Positions 32,504 through 41,040 of a stretch of DNA of 64,000 nt are shown here, piece after piece. The first letter of the stretch is position 1. Every line of letters begins with the position of its first letter. The position numbers and the translations under genes were made by a program. Source of the stretch: an uncultured Caulobacter sp. (GTDB lineage Bacteria; Pseudomonadota; Alphaproteobacteria; Caulobacterales; Caulobacteraceae); the NCBI RefSeq assembly GCF_937900395.1, contig NZ_CALCDX010000241.1, positions 8,023-72,022 on the forward strand. Direction: 5' to 3'. The notes below the pieces were generated by a model. The model was not told the DNA's origin. It saw only the letters and a program-made list of their open reading frames with translations, and searched no databases.

Positions 32504-32527
32504 CCTTTCGCTCCCGTTGGAATTTGC

Positions 32528-32872
32528 ATGACGACCGATCGGCAGGCCAAGGCGCAGCGGCGCGGCAAGACCTTCATCCGCGCCTGGCGCAAGCACCGCG
32601 GCATGAAGTTGGAACAGGCCGTCGAGCGCCTGGACCTGGAGGTCGGCTACCCCTACTCCGTCGCCCAACTCTCACGGGTCGAGCGCGGCGAGACCGGCTA
32701 TTCCCAGGACCTGCTCGAGGCCCTGGCGACCATCTATCGCTGCGAGCCGGCCGACCTGATCATGCGCGACCCGGAAGCCTCCGAGGCGATCTGGTCGATC
32801 TGGGACCAGCTGCAGCCCGTCCAGCGAATCCAGCTGGTCGAGATCGGCCAAACCCTTAAAAAGACAGGCTAA
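32528..32872 (+). CDS. XRE-family (Cro/C1-type) repressor, likely controller of the tail locus
   Basis: A 114-residue DNA-binding protein. The helix-turn-helix is seen at about residues 13-62, with MKLEQAVERLDL and YSVAQLSRVERGETGYS typical of XRE proteins. A short C-terminal helical region (AIWSIWDQLQPVQRIQLVEI) may dimerise. It has no self-cleaving (LexA-like) domain, so induction by RecA would need another route. A longer start 22 codons upstream would run through the operators and is less likely. It is divergent from the winged-helix gene across the repeats and convergent, eight bases away, with the next gene. Confidence 0.82.
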   Translation: MTTDRQAKAQRRGKTFIRAWRKHRGMKLEQAVERLDLEVGYPYSVAQLSRVERGETGYSQDLLEALATIYRCEPADLIMRDPEASEAIWSIWDQLQPVQRIQLVEIGQTLKKTG

Positions 32873-32880
32873 ATTCCGTT

Positions 32881-33141
32881 CTAATCCAGCGCCAGGATCT
32901 CGCCCTGGCGCGCGATCAGCTTGGGATTTTCCCAGAGCCCCGAGAGCGGCTCGCCGCGCACGCGATACAGCGCCACGCCCGACGAGCGCCGGGCCAGGAC
33001 CTCCATCTCGCGTCGCGCGTCCTCCTCGAAATAGCACTCCCGCACTTCGGTCGGCGTCAGCGTTCCGCTCCGTCGTCCGAAGGCCTGCACGCAGAACCGC
33101 GTCACCGCGAACACGACAACCTCCGCCTCTAACGGGCTCAC
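32881..33141 (-). CDS. Small conserved hypothetical protein (86 aa)
   Basis: Starts at GTG and reads MSPLEAEVVVFAVTRFCVQA, ending in GEPLSGLWENPKLIARQGEI. No signal peptide, membrane segment or known motif is seen. An acidic mid-section (EVRECYFEEDARREMEVLAR) is probably helical. It lies between the tail locus regulator and a tRNA gene and is likely a host gene at the edge of the insertion. The family is not recognised. Confidence 0.5.
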   Translation of the reverse strand: MSPLEAEVVVFAVTRFCVQAFGRRSGTLTPTEVRECYFEEDARREMEVLARRSSGVALYRVRGEPLSGLWENPKLIARQGEILALD

Positions 33142-33352
33142 TCTGCACGCGTCCTGAACGAGAGTCGATCAGCCCGCTCACCCAATGCGTCCGCTTCTGA
33201 CGCATGTTAATTTTTGCACCACACGAGAACTGCGCTTTTGTTCCGCAATTGCGCCAGGCGCAAGCGGAAAGCTTGCGCCCAGGGGCGGATGCACACCAGT
33301 TCGGACGAAGATTCCGGACCGCCATCCGGTGATGTGAGCGATCAGAGGCGGT

Positions 33353-33427
33353 GGTAGGCCCGGAGGGACTCGAACCCCCAACCAGACCGTTATGAGCGGT
33401 CGGCTCTAACCATTGAGCTACAGGCCC
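33353..33427 (-). tRNA. tRNA with CAU anticodon (probably tRNA-Ile2, alternatively elongator Met)
   Basis: A full cloverleaf: D-arm GCTC-AATGGTTA-GAGC, anticodon stem GACCG / CGGTC with loop CTCATAA (anticodon CAU), T-arm GGGGG-TTCGAGT-CCCTC, and an encoded 3' CCA. The anticodon could belong to elongator tRNA-Met or to tRNA-Ile2 whose C34 is changed to lysidine; the loop context fits both and I favour Ile2. I find no repeated copy of its 3' end near 18.5 kb, so it does not seem to be the attachment site of the tail locus. Confidence 0.92.
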
Positions 33428-33573
33428 GCGCGGAGTCGCTTCGAAGCGCACGCGAGCGGGCGGATTAGCACGGGCCGAACGCGGCTTAAAGGTCCGGTTC
33501 AGGTTCGAGCTGTCATCAGGGAACCATAGCTGTCCGGCCACGCTTCGCCTGCGCCGGACAGATCTGGAGAAAA

Positions 33574-34338
33574 ATGATGACCCACACCGCCCGCCGTCTC
33601 GCCAAACCGATGGCCGCCTTCGTCGCCCCCGCCCTGATGGGCGGCGCCCTCCTGATGGGCGCGGCCGCGCCGGCCCTGGCCCAGACGAGCGCCGACACGG
33701 CCTTCAAGGCCACCACCTTCAACCTGTCGGCCTATGGCGAGACCCGCGTGGCGCCCGACATGGCCACCATCACCCTGGGCGTGCAGACGGAAGCGCCGAC
33801 CGCCGGCGAGGCCCTGACGGCCAACGGCGCGCGGATGAACCAGGCCCTGGCGGCGCTGAAGAAGGCCGGGATCGCCGAGCGCGACATCCAGACCTCGAAC
33901 CTGAACCTGAACGCCCAGTACGCCTATGAGCAGAACCAGCCGCCGAAGCTGACCGGCTACCAGGCCTCGAACCAGGTGACGATCACCGTGCGCGACCTGG
34001 CTAAGCTGGGCGCGACGGTCGATGCGGCGGTGGGCGCCGGCGCCAACACGGTCAACGGCATCAGCTTTGGCCTGACGAACCCGCAAGCGGCCGAGGACGC
34101 CGCGCGGCTGGAGGCGGTGAAGGCCCTGCAGGCCAAGGCTGAACTCTATGGCCGCGCTACCGGCTACAAGGCCGTGCGGTTGGTCAACCTCAGCGAGGGC
34201 GGCGGCTACACACCCCCCTCCCCGCCGATGCCGGTGTTCGCCATGGCCAAGCGCGAGATGTCGGACGCGACCAGCATCTCGGCCGGCGAGCTGAAGGTGC
34301 GGGTGGATGTCAGCGCGGTCTATGAGGCGGCGAAGTAG
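33574..34338 (+). CDS. Secreted SIMPL-domain (DUF541) protein
   Basis: A 254-residue protein. The signal peptide ends at PALAQ near residue 37, followed by a SIMPL (DUF541) domain: LSAYGETRVAPDMATITLGV, then the NGARMNQALAALKKAGI helix and the segment TGYQASNQVTITVRDL. SIMPL proteins lie in the periplasm or outer membrane; some have been tied to oxidative stress or to surface structures, but the function here is unknown. Two adjacent ATG codons (33574, 33577) are possible; GGAG is best spaced to the second. A single gene with a palindromic repeat just after it. Confidence 0.85.
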   Translation: MMTHTARRLAKPMAAFVAPALMGGALLMGAAAPALAQTSADTAFKATTFNLSAYGETRVAPDMATITLGVQTEAPTAGEALTANGARMNQALAALKKAGIAERDIQTSNLNLNAQYAYEQNQPPKLTGYQASNQVTITVRDLAKLGATVDAAVGAGANTVNGISFGLTNPQAAEDAARLEAVKALQAKAELYGRATGYKAVRLVNLSEGGGYTPPSPPMPVFAMAKREMSDATSISAGELKVRVDVSAVYEAAK

Positions 34339-34349
34339 GCTTTCCATCC

Positions 34350-34451
34350 CGTGTCATCCCGGAAGCGCGTAGCGCTATCCGGGACCCAGGGGCCACCGCA
34401 GCGCCACTCGCCCCTGGGACCCGGGTCGGCTTCGCCACCCGGGATGACACG
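34350..34451. repeat. Palindromic intergenic repeat, copy B
   Basis: Same outer pair as copy A (CGTGTCATCCCGG ... CCGGGATGACACG) with the inner pair GGGACCCAGGGG and CCCCTGGGACCC, and a different loop. It lies between two convergent genes, the SIMPL gene and the lipoprotein gene. Confidence 0.9.
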
Positions 34452-34464
34452 AGCTTTTGGATTT

Positions 34465-34926
34465 CTAGAACCCAGCCTTCTTGAAGTCGTGCTCGACCCG
34501 TTCCTTGATCTCAAGGCCCGGCAAGGCGCGTTCGCCTTCCATCACCGCGACATAGGTCAGGTTGCGCGACGGCTTGCCCTCGCCGGTCGGCACCGGGCCC
34601 ACGGCCCAGCCGACGGTGTTGGCGCCGGTGGTCGGGCAGCTGGTGAAGCGGGCCGGCTTGCCCAGCCCCGCCTTCAGCACGTCGGCCGCGGTCGTCGTCT
34701 CGCCGCCCTGGCAGGTCGGCAGGTTGCGCGAGCAGGTGATATAGCCGCCGCCGCGCCACACGGTGCGCCCCTTGTCATCGGCCACGATCACGCAGGTCGA
34801 AGGCGAGCCAATGGACTTGCCGATCGCCTTGGTCAGGACGGCTTCGTCGACATCAGCCGGCAGCTTCGGAGAACAGGCCGACAGACCGGCGGCGGCGAGA
34901 ACGACCAGGACGAGGCGGCGGGCCAT
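34465..34926 (-). CDS. Putative lipoprotein, function unknown
   Basis: A 153-residue protein with a lipoprotein signal (MARRLVLVVLAAAGLSAC, lipobox LSAC). Four or more cysteines remain in the mature part (STCVIV, YITCSRNLPTCQ, FTSCPTT), suggesting disulfides in the periplasm. It begins three bases after the panD stop, so it is probably in the same transcript. No family is recognised, and a link to pantothenate synthesis is not evident. Confidence 0.65.
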   Translation of the reverse strand: MARRLVLVVLAAAGLSACSPKLPADVDEAVLTKAIGKSIGSPSTCVIVADDKGRTVWRGGGYITCSRNLPTCQGGETTTAADVLKAGLGKPARFTSCPTTGANTVGWAVGPVPTGEGKPSRNLTYVAVMEGERALPGLEIKERVEHDFKKAGF

Positions 34927-34929
34927 GCG

Positions 34930-35286
34930 TCAGGCCGCCTTCTTGATCAGGTTGCCTTCGTCCAGCAGCACGACGGTCGGGGCGTAGTTGCGCGCCTCTT
35001 CGGCCGGCATCTGGCAGTAGGTCACGACGATGACGAGGTCGTTCTTCTGCACCAGGCGCGCGGCCGCGCCGTTGACGCCGATGACCTTGGAGCCGCGGGG
35101 GGCCTCGATAGCGTAGGTGGTGAAACGCGCGCCGTTGGTGATGTTCAGCACGTCGACCTGCTCGTTCGGCAAGATGCCCGAGGCGTCCAGCAGATCGCGA
35201 TCGATGGCGATCGAGCCTTCGTAATCGAGGTCGGCCTGGGTCACCGTGGCGCGGTGCAGCTTGGCCTTCAGCATGGTGAGCAGCAT
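34930..35286 (-). CDS. panD: Aspartate 1-decarboxylase precursor
   Basis: A 118-residue pyruvoyl enzyme that makes beta-alanine from aspartate for pantothenate and CoA synthesis. With the start at [13 protein letters not shown] the self-cleavage site YEGS is Gly24-Ser25, exactly the canonical position. [13 protein letters not shown] and [14 protein letters not shown] are family blocks. A start four codons later is possible but would shift this numbering. It is a complete zymogen. The lipoprotein gene follows directly. Confidence 0.95.
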
Positions 35287-35452
35287 GGCGGAGAAGCCTA
35301 TCCCTTTGACTGGAATGAGATATTTAGGGCCGCCACACACAAGGCCCAACGATCAGCTCCCGCCATATAGCCATGACGCCAGCGCGATTCAATCGCACCG
35401 CAACATGACGTAACGGCAGACAGGAAGGCGGGCTGAGCGGTGACGCGTTGGC

Positions 35453-37243
35453 CTACAGCTTGTAGCCGCCCGCCTGGAGCTTGGTGAAGACCGCCTTGGT
35501 GATCTTCACATAACCCTTGTTCGGATCGCGGAAGTACAGCGGGTCCTTGGTCCGTGTCGGGTCGAAGCCGTCGCCGACCAGGTCGACCTTGCGATACTTG
35601 AAGGTCCCGGTCGTCTCGATCGCCTGCTGCAGCCGCAGGAAGATCGGCCGGGCGTAGCTGGGCAGGTGCTCGTCGACATGCTGGGCGAAGGCCACTAGGT
35701 CGAATTGCGGATCGGTGACCAGGGCGGCCATGCCGGCCTTGCCGTCCAGGTCGCCGACCGGGACGCCATAGACATTGACCTCGAGCACATGCTCGACGGC
35801 GGCCAGGCGCTCCGCCACCTCGCTGGTGGCGACGTTCTCGCCCTTCCAGCGGAAGGTGTCGCCGATGCGGTCGACGAAATAGATGTAGCCGTCGCTGTCC
35901 ACCCGCATCAGGTCGCCGGTGCGGAACCAGGAGTCGCCCTTCTGGAAGACGTCGCGCAGCACCTTCTTCTCGGTGGCGGCCTTGTCGGCGTAGCCGACAA
36001 AGTTCGAGCGGGCGTCATTGGCGATATGGCCGATGCACTCGCCGACCTCGCCGGGCGCGCACTCGATGCAGCAGCCGTCGGGGCCGCGCACGGGCGTCTC
36101 GGTCTCGACATCGAACTTGACGACGCGAATGTTGAACTTGCTGCGCAGGTAGCCTGGCACCCGCCCGATCGCGCCGCGTCGACCGTCGAAGTTGAACAGC
36201 GAGACATTGCCCTCGGTCGCGCCGTAGAACTCCAGCACCTCGCCGACCTTGAAGCGGTCCAGCATCTCGTCCCAGACGTCGGGCCGCAGGCCATTGCCGA
36301 AGATCAGGCGAATCTTGTGGGCGCGTTCCTGTTCATGCTCGGGCTGGTTCGCCAGATAGCGGCACAGTTCGCCGATATAGACGAACATCGTGCAGTTCTC
36401 GGCGACCACCTCGGGCCAGAAATGGCTGGTCGAGAACTTCTTGCGCAGAACGATCGAGCCGCCGTTCAGGAAGGCCGCGCCTAGAGCGCAGAGACCGCCG
36501 GTGGCGTGATAGAGCGGCAAGGTCACATAGATGCGATCGCTCTCCTTGGCCCCGGTCGAGCCGGCGAAGCCGCGCATATAGAGCTGGGCGCGCATGTGCG
36601 TGATGCGCGCGGCCTTGGGCATGCCGGTGGTGCCGCTGGTGAAGATGTAAAGCGCGGTGTCCCGGGCGGTGATGCCTTCGCGCGCGGTGACCCGGTCTGG
36701 CCGCAGCTGGCTGCAGCTCTTCAGCGCCTTGACCAGATCGCGCTGCTCGCCATGGACCGGCCCCAGCACCCATTGCTGCATATGGCGCTCCAGGCGGCCC
36801 TTCACGTCCTCAAAGCAGGGCGAGGTCTCGGGATCGACGATGCAATGCAGCGCCTGCGAGATGTTCAGGCAGTGAGCCAGGGCCGCGCCGGTCAGCTGGT
36901 TGTTGATCAGGGCCGTGGCGACCCCGACCTTGGTCAGGCCGTACCAGACCGCGAAATATTCCAGGCGGTTGGGCATGAAGAGCGCGACCGTCTGCCCGCG
37001 CGTCAGCCCCTGCCCCTTGGCCCAGTGGGCGTAGCGGTTGGCCATGGCGTCCAGCTCGGCGTAGCTGATCGTCTTGCCTTCGAAGGTGATGGCCGGGCGA
37101 TCGCTCCACTTGTCGACGGCCGCCTCGATGTCGTCGCAGATCAGATTGGCGCTATCGGGAGCGATGGAGTTCACGCGCTTGAGTGTCCGGACCAACCCCT
37201 TCAGGAACTTGACCTCACGACGGATCTTCTGGCGCAAACGCAT
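35453..37243 (-). CDS. Long-chain acyl-CoA synthetase, FATP/very-long-chain type
   Basis: A 596-residue AMP-binding enzyme that activates fatty acids to acyl-CoA. The ATP/AMP signature reads YIFTSGTTGMPKAARITH, with EFYGATEGN for the adenine site and the RIGDTFRWKGENVATSEV segment of the hinge, which is typical of the FATP/VLCFA subfamily rather than FadD. The C-terminal domain is complete. The N-terminus is basic and may be membrane associated. It starts with GGGAG upstream. The natural substrate is not known. Confidence 0.85.
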   Translation of the reverse strand: MRLRQKIRREVKFLKGLVRTLKRVNSIAPDSANLICDDIEAAVDKWSDRPAITFEGKTISYAELDAMANRYAHWAKGQGLTRGQTVALFMPNRLEYFAVWYGLTKVGVATALINNQLTGAALAHCLNISQALHCIVDPETSPCFEDVKGRLERHMQQWVLGPVHGEQRDLVKALKSCSQLRPDRVTAREGITARDTALYIFTSGTTGMPKAARITHMRAQLYMRGFAGSTGAKESDRIYVTLPLYHATGGLCALGAAFLNGGSIVLRKKFSTSHFWPEVVAENCTMFVYIGELCRYLANQPEHEQERAHKIRLIFGNGLRPDVWDEMLDRFKVGEVLEFYGATEGNVSLFNFDGRRGAIGRVPGYLRSKFNIRVVKFDVETETPVRGPDGCCIECAPGEVGECIGHIANDARSNFVGYADKAATEKKVLRDVFQKGDSWFRTGDLMRVDSDGYIYFVDRIGDTFRWKGENVATSEVAERLAAVEHVLEVNVYGVPVGDLDGKAGMAALVTDPQFDLVAFAQHVDEHLPSYARPIFLRLQQAIETTGTFKYRKVDLVGDGFDPTRTKDPLYFRDPNKGYVKITKAVFTKLQAGGYKL

Positions 37244-37339
37244 TCGGCTCTCCCTTCAAACAACCATTGGAGAGCGCCGCGCGAGCGGTCAAGCGGCCGT
37301 TCGCCGCATCGCAAACCGAACGCCGTTCTGGGTTTGCCG

Positions 37340-38251
37340 TCATCGGCCGATCCGGAACCGAACCTCGTTTCGCTTCAGATCCAACGCGACCTTGTCGAAG
37401 TTTCGAAGCACGTCGACGCCGATCACGAGGGCCGGACGGTCCTGCAGCCCCCAATATTCGAAGGTGTGGATCGGCCCGATCACGATAGGCAGGCTGCGCA
37501 GCGTCATGGGTCCGAGCTTGAGGCGCGAGAGCACGGCCGAACGCCCCTGGAGGACCTGACCGGTCACGCTGACCAGATCGGACGGTCCCACGCCGCCCAC
37601 CAGCCCGTTTGCGCGGCGCGCGGCCTCTAGCAGGGCGATGTTGCCGGCGGTCGTCGTCGAGCCGCTATCAATGAAGGCGATGACCCGGTGGCTCGGGATC
37701 GAGGCGTCGACGAGGATCAGGCCGCTGCGCAGGAGCTTGGACTTCACGATCACCGTCTGTTCGTCCGGGATCGGCAAGGCCTCGCCCACGACCATGCGCC
37801 GTCGTCCGAAGTCGAGCAGCAGGCTGGCCTGGCCCAGCCACTCCAGTCCGAGCACTCCATCCATGCGCAGCTGGGCGCGCGGCAAGACGGCGACGAGCAT
37901 GTCGCGGCGCTCGCGCTTGCCGACCGAGAGGCTCGAGACGCGCACCATGCTCACGGCCTGGGCTCCGGCGATGCTGTGAAGCCGGCCGTTCGCCTGACGC
38001 GCCAGGCCCAGTTGATCGGCGAGTTCGGTGGAGATCACCGATGTCGTCGAGCCGGTGTCCACGAGAAAGGCGAAAGGTCCCTGCCCGTTGACGAAGGTCT
38101 CGACGGTCAGGCGATTGGCGGCGTCCAGATAGCGCAGCGGATCGGCGTCATCGGCGCCAGGCCGCTGGAGCGCGCGAGCCGCGCCGGTGGGCAGCGCCGT
38201 CGCCGCCAAGCCGCCGATCAGCGCGCGGCGCGCCGCATCCTGCAAATCCAT
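37340..38251 (-). CDS. Secreted single-chain retropepsin-like aspartic protease
   Basis: A 303-residue protein with an N-terminal signal-like region (residues 1-28). Two retropepsin motifs lie in one chain: FLVDTGSTTSVIS (Asp65) and AFIDSGSTTTAGN (Asp195), about 130 residues apart. Each half has the Asp-Thr/Ser-Gly active-site loop, so it could form a pepsin-like active site from two lobes without dimerising. The substrate is unknown. It is a single gene between the acyl-CoA synthetase and DAHP synthase. Confidence 0.8.
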   Translation of the reverse strand: MDLQDAARRALIGGLAATALPTGAARALQRPGADDADPLRYLDAANRLTVETFVNGQGPFAFLVDTGSTTSVISTELADQLGLARQANGRLHSIAGAQAVSMVRVSSLSVGKRERRDMLVAVLPRAQLRMDGVLGLEWLGQASLLLDFGRRRMVVGEALPIPDEQTVIVKSKLLRSGLILVDASIPSHRVIAFIDSGSTTTAGNIALLEAARRANGLVGGVGPSDLVSVTGQVLQGRSAVLSRLKLGPMTLRSLPIVIGPIHTFEYWGLQDRPALVIGVDVLRNFDKVALDLKRNEVRFRIGR

Positions 38252-38312
38252 GCGCTTCCTCCCGAGAGGAAGCTATCGTCCCGGGACGGACGACGCCAGA
38301 TAGCGCCGTTCT

Positions 38313-39692
38313 CTAACCGGCCGCCAGGCGGCGCTGGTCGTCGCGAGCGGCCTTCAGCTTCTCGGCCACCAGGAAGGCCAGCTCCAGCGCCTGCTCGCCG
38401 TTCAGGCGCGGGTCGCAGTGCGTATGATAGCGGTCGGCAAGCTCCGTCTCCGAAACCGCGCGGGCGCCGCCCAGGCATTCGGTGACGTTCTGGCCGGTCA
38501 TCTCCAGGTGGACGCCGCCGGGGTGCACGCCCTCGGCCTGGGCGATCTCCACGAAGCTCTTCACTTCGGAGAGGATGCGGTCGAACGGACGGGTCTTGTA
38601 GCCCGTCGAGGCCTTCAGCGTGTTGCCGTGCATCGGGTCGGTGGCCCAGACCACCGAACGGCCGGCGCTCTTGGTCGCCCGCATCAGGCGCGGCAGGCGG
38701 TCGGCGATCTTGTCCGAGCCAAAGCGGCCGTACAGGGTCAGGCGGCCCGGCTCATTGTTCGGGTTCAGCACGTCGATCAGGCGCAGCAGGTCGTCGCCTT
38801 CCATGGTCGGGCCGCACTTCAGGCCGATCGGGTTCTTCACGCCGCGCATGAACTCGACGTGGGCTCCGTCCAGCTGGCGGGTGCGCTCGCCGATCCACAG
38901 CAGGTGGGCGCTGGTGTCGTACCAGTCGCCCGAGGTGCTATCGACGCGGGTCATGGCTTCCTCGAAGCCCAGCAGCAGGGCCTCGTGGCTGGTGAAGAAC
39001 TCGACGCGACGCAGGTCGGGCTGGGTGTCGGGCGTGACGCCGACGGCCGCCATGAAGGTCAGGGCCTCGGAGATCTTCTCGGACAGTTCGCGATAGCGCG
39101 CGCCCTGCGGGCTGTCGCCGACGAAGCCCAGGGTCCAGCGGTGGATGTTGTAGAGGTCGGCGTAACCGCCGCTGGCGAAGGCGCGCAGCAGGTTCAGGGT
39201 CGCCGCCGACTGGCCATAGGCCTTCAGCAGGCGATCGGGGTCGGGCACCCGCTCGGCCTCGTTGAAGTCCATGCCGTTGATGATGTCGCCGCGATAGGAC
39301 GGCAGGGTGACGTCGCCCTGGACCTCGGTCGGCTCGGAGCGCGGCTTGGCGAACTGGCCGGCGATGCGCCCCACCTTCACCACCGGCTTGCCGCCGGCGA
39401 AGGTCAGCACCACCGCCATCTGCAGGATCAGGCGGAAGGTGTCGCGGATGTTGTCGGCGTGAAATTCCTTGAAGCTCTCGGCGCAGTCGCCGCCCTGCAG
39501 CAGGAAGGCCCGCCCCTCGGCCACGTCGCCCAGCAGGCTCTTCAGGCGTCGCGCCTCGCCGGCGAAGACCAGCGGCGGCATCTGGCGCAGCGTCTGCTCG
39601 ACCCGCTCCACCGCGCCCGCGTCCGGATAGTCGGCGGGTATGTGTTTGGCGGGTTTGGCTCTCCAGGCGGCGGGGGTCCAGCGGGCGGTCAT
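38313..39692 (-). CDS. Class II 3-deoxy-7-phosphoheptulonate synthase (DAHP synthase)
   Basis: A 459-residue enzyme of the first step of the shikimate pathway, joining phosphoenolpyruvate and erythrose 4-phosphate. The class II (plant-like) layout is plain: [15 protein letters not shown] near the N-terminus, [10 protein letters not shown], then [10 protein letters not shown] with its metal/substrate His and [15 protein letters not shown]. Full length. The start is set at [10 protein letters not shown], which is the conserved N-terminus of the class; upstream codons are unlikely. Confidence 0.93.
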   Translation of the reverse strand: MTARWTPAAWRAKPAKHIPADYPDAGAVERVEQTLRQMPPLVFAGEARRLKSLLGDVAEGRAFLLQGGDCAESFKEFHADNIRDTFRLILQMAVVLTFAGGKPVVKVGRIAGQFAKPRSEPTEVQGDVTLPSYRGDIINGMDFNEAERVPDPDRLLKAYGQSAATLNLLRAFASGGYADLYNIHRWTLGFVGDSPQGARYRELSEKISEALTFMAAVGVTPDTQPDLRRVEFFTSHEALLLGFEEAMTRVDSTSGDWYDTSAHLLWIGERTRQLDGAHVEFMRGVKNPIGLKCGPTMEGDDLLRLIDVLNPNNEPGRLTLYGRFGSDKIADRLPRLMRATKSAGRSVVWATDPMHGNTLKASTGYKTRPFDRILSEVKSFVEIAQAEGVHPGGVHLEMTGQNVTECLGGARAVSETELADRYHTHCDPRLNGEQALELAFLVAEKLKAARDDQRRLAAG

Positions 39693-39804
39693 GACAGGCT
39701 CAACAGCAACAAGGGGCGGCGTAGATACCGCGAATGGAACCGAAAGGCAAAATCGTGCGACCGATGCGCGCCGATCCGCCCAGATAAGGAATTTCGTTAT
39801 CGCG

Positions 39805-41040
39805 CTATCGCGACGAAGCGCTGGATTTTTGCGCAACACCGCAGGCGATGACGGCTAAAGCGCCGAGGGCCAGCCACCACTCCTGCCAGACCCCGAAGCT
39901 GAAACCGCTGACCACCAGATAGGACACCGCCGCGCCGGCCGCCATGGCCCCGTCGCGCCGGTTCGTTTCGGTCCAGCTCAGGACGCCATACAGGATCCAG
40001 GCGTAGAAGGCGGCCGCCATGGCCGCGCCGAACGCGCCCAACTCCAGCCAGATCTGCAGGGGCGCGTTGTGGGTATGCAGCGGGATGGCCGCGCCAAAGG
40101 TGCGGCTGGCGTCGATCCCCCACCCGCGCATCGGGTGCTCCAGGATGCGGTCGGTGGCGAAGGCCCAGATGTTCAGGCGATGATCCCACGAGGGCGGAAC
40201 CAGCTCATGCAGCCAGGCGACAAGGCCGGACTTCTCGCCCCACAGCATCGCCATCGGCGCGAAGATGAAGGCGGCGGAGACCAGCGGGATCAGAATCCGC
40301 ACGACCGGCTTGCCGATCAACCGCACGCCCAGCCAGACCAGCCCGCCCAGCAGCAGGGCGGCGACCGGGGCGTCCGCGCCCGTCAGGTGCGCGCCGACCA
40401 GGACCAGCACGAACAGGATCGCCGTCAGGCTGTTGCGCCCCTTGAGGGTCGAGGCGCCCAGCACGCGCGCGCAGGGCCACAGCAGGAGGACCAGCGGATA
40501 GGTCCCCATCGACACCTTCACCATCGCCAGATCCGCCGTCAGGGGATCGCCGCTGGCCTTGCGGATCGCCTGATAGATCTTGGCGCCCAGCACGCCGTCC
40601 AGGCAGGTGACCAGCGCCAGCAGCGCGGCGCAGACCAGCATCACTCGGGAGGCCAGGCGCGTCGAGCGCGTCGACATCTGGCCCAGCATGGCGACCGCGG
40701 CGCCATAGAGCCCCAGTTGCAGGAACAGCTTGAGGGCCGTGAAGCTCTCGACCGCGCCGAACTTCTTGAGCCTCGCCGGATCCGGCAGGGCCGGCGTCCA
40801 GTTCAGGCTGATCAGCGACCACAGCGCCAGCAGCGCCAGGGCGAACATCGGCAAGAGCGGCGGCCGCGATCGGAAGAGGCCCGGCGCGGCCAGCAGGCCG
40901 ACGAGGCTGAGCAGAGCGGCGAACTGCTTGGGCGCCAAGTAGCCCAGCAGCGGCGTCATCACCATCATGAAGACGGCGAGGCCGCCCAGCCAACGGGTGC
41001 GGCGCTCCGCAGCGTCCGGCAGGACGCCCGCCTCAGTCAT
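39805..41040 (-). CDS. O-antigen ligase / Wzy-family membrane protein
   Basis: A 411-residue integral membrane protein with about ten to twelve hydrophobic segments. The motif [18 protein letters not shown] in a large periplasmic loop is the Wzy_C / O-antigen ligase signature (HNxxLQ...E.G). The start ATG overlaps the gor stop (ATGA), so it is the last gene of the glmU-rpiA-gor cluster. It is expected to polymerise or ligate surface polysaccharide. Whether it acts in LPS, capsule or holdfast assembly cannot be told. Confidence 0.82.
   Translation of the reverse strand: MTEAGVLPDAAERRTRWLGGLAVFMMVMTPLLGYLAPKQFAALLSLVGLLAAPGLFRSRPPLLPMFALALLALWSLISLNWTPALPDPARLKKFGAVESFTALKLFLQLGLYGAAVAMLGQMSTRSTRLASRVMLVCAALLALVTCLDGVLGAKIYQAIRKASGDPLTADLAMVKVSMGTYPLVLLLWPCARVLGASTLKGRNSLTAILFVLVLVGAHLTGADAPVAALLLGGLVWLGVRLIGKPVVRILIPLVSAAFIFAPMAMLWGEKSGLVAWLHELVPPSWDHRLNIWAFATDRILEHPMRGWGIDASRTFGAAIPLHTHNAPLQIWLELGAFGAAMAAAFYAWILYGVLSWTETNRRDGAMAAGAAVSYLVVSGFSFGVWQEWWLALGALAVIACGVAQKSSASSR

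Noticed and set aside
18538..32872. Gene transfer agent
   Set aside because: A GTA cluster needs terminase, portal, capsid and head-completion genes and the DUF2460/NlpC-P60 tip genes, none of which are seen.
18538..32872. R-type (contractile) tailocin
   Set aside because: No sheath, baseplate wedge or spike genes; the presence of G/GT and a terminator-tube order points to a flexible, non-contractile tail.
33353..33427. CAU tRNA as the attachment site of the tail locus
   Set aside because: The 3' end faces the locus, but I found no repeated copy of it near the other boundary around 18.5 kb.
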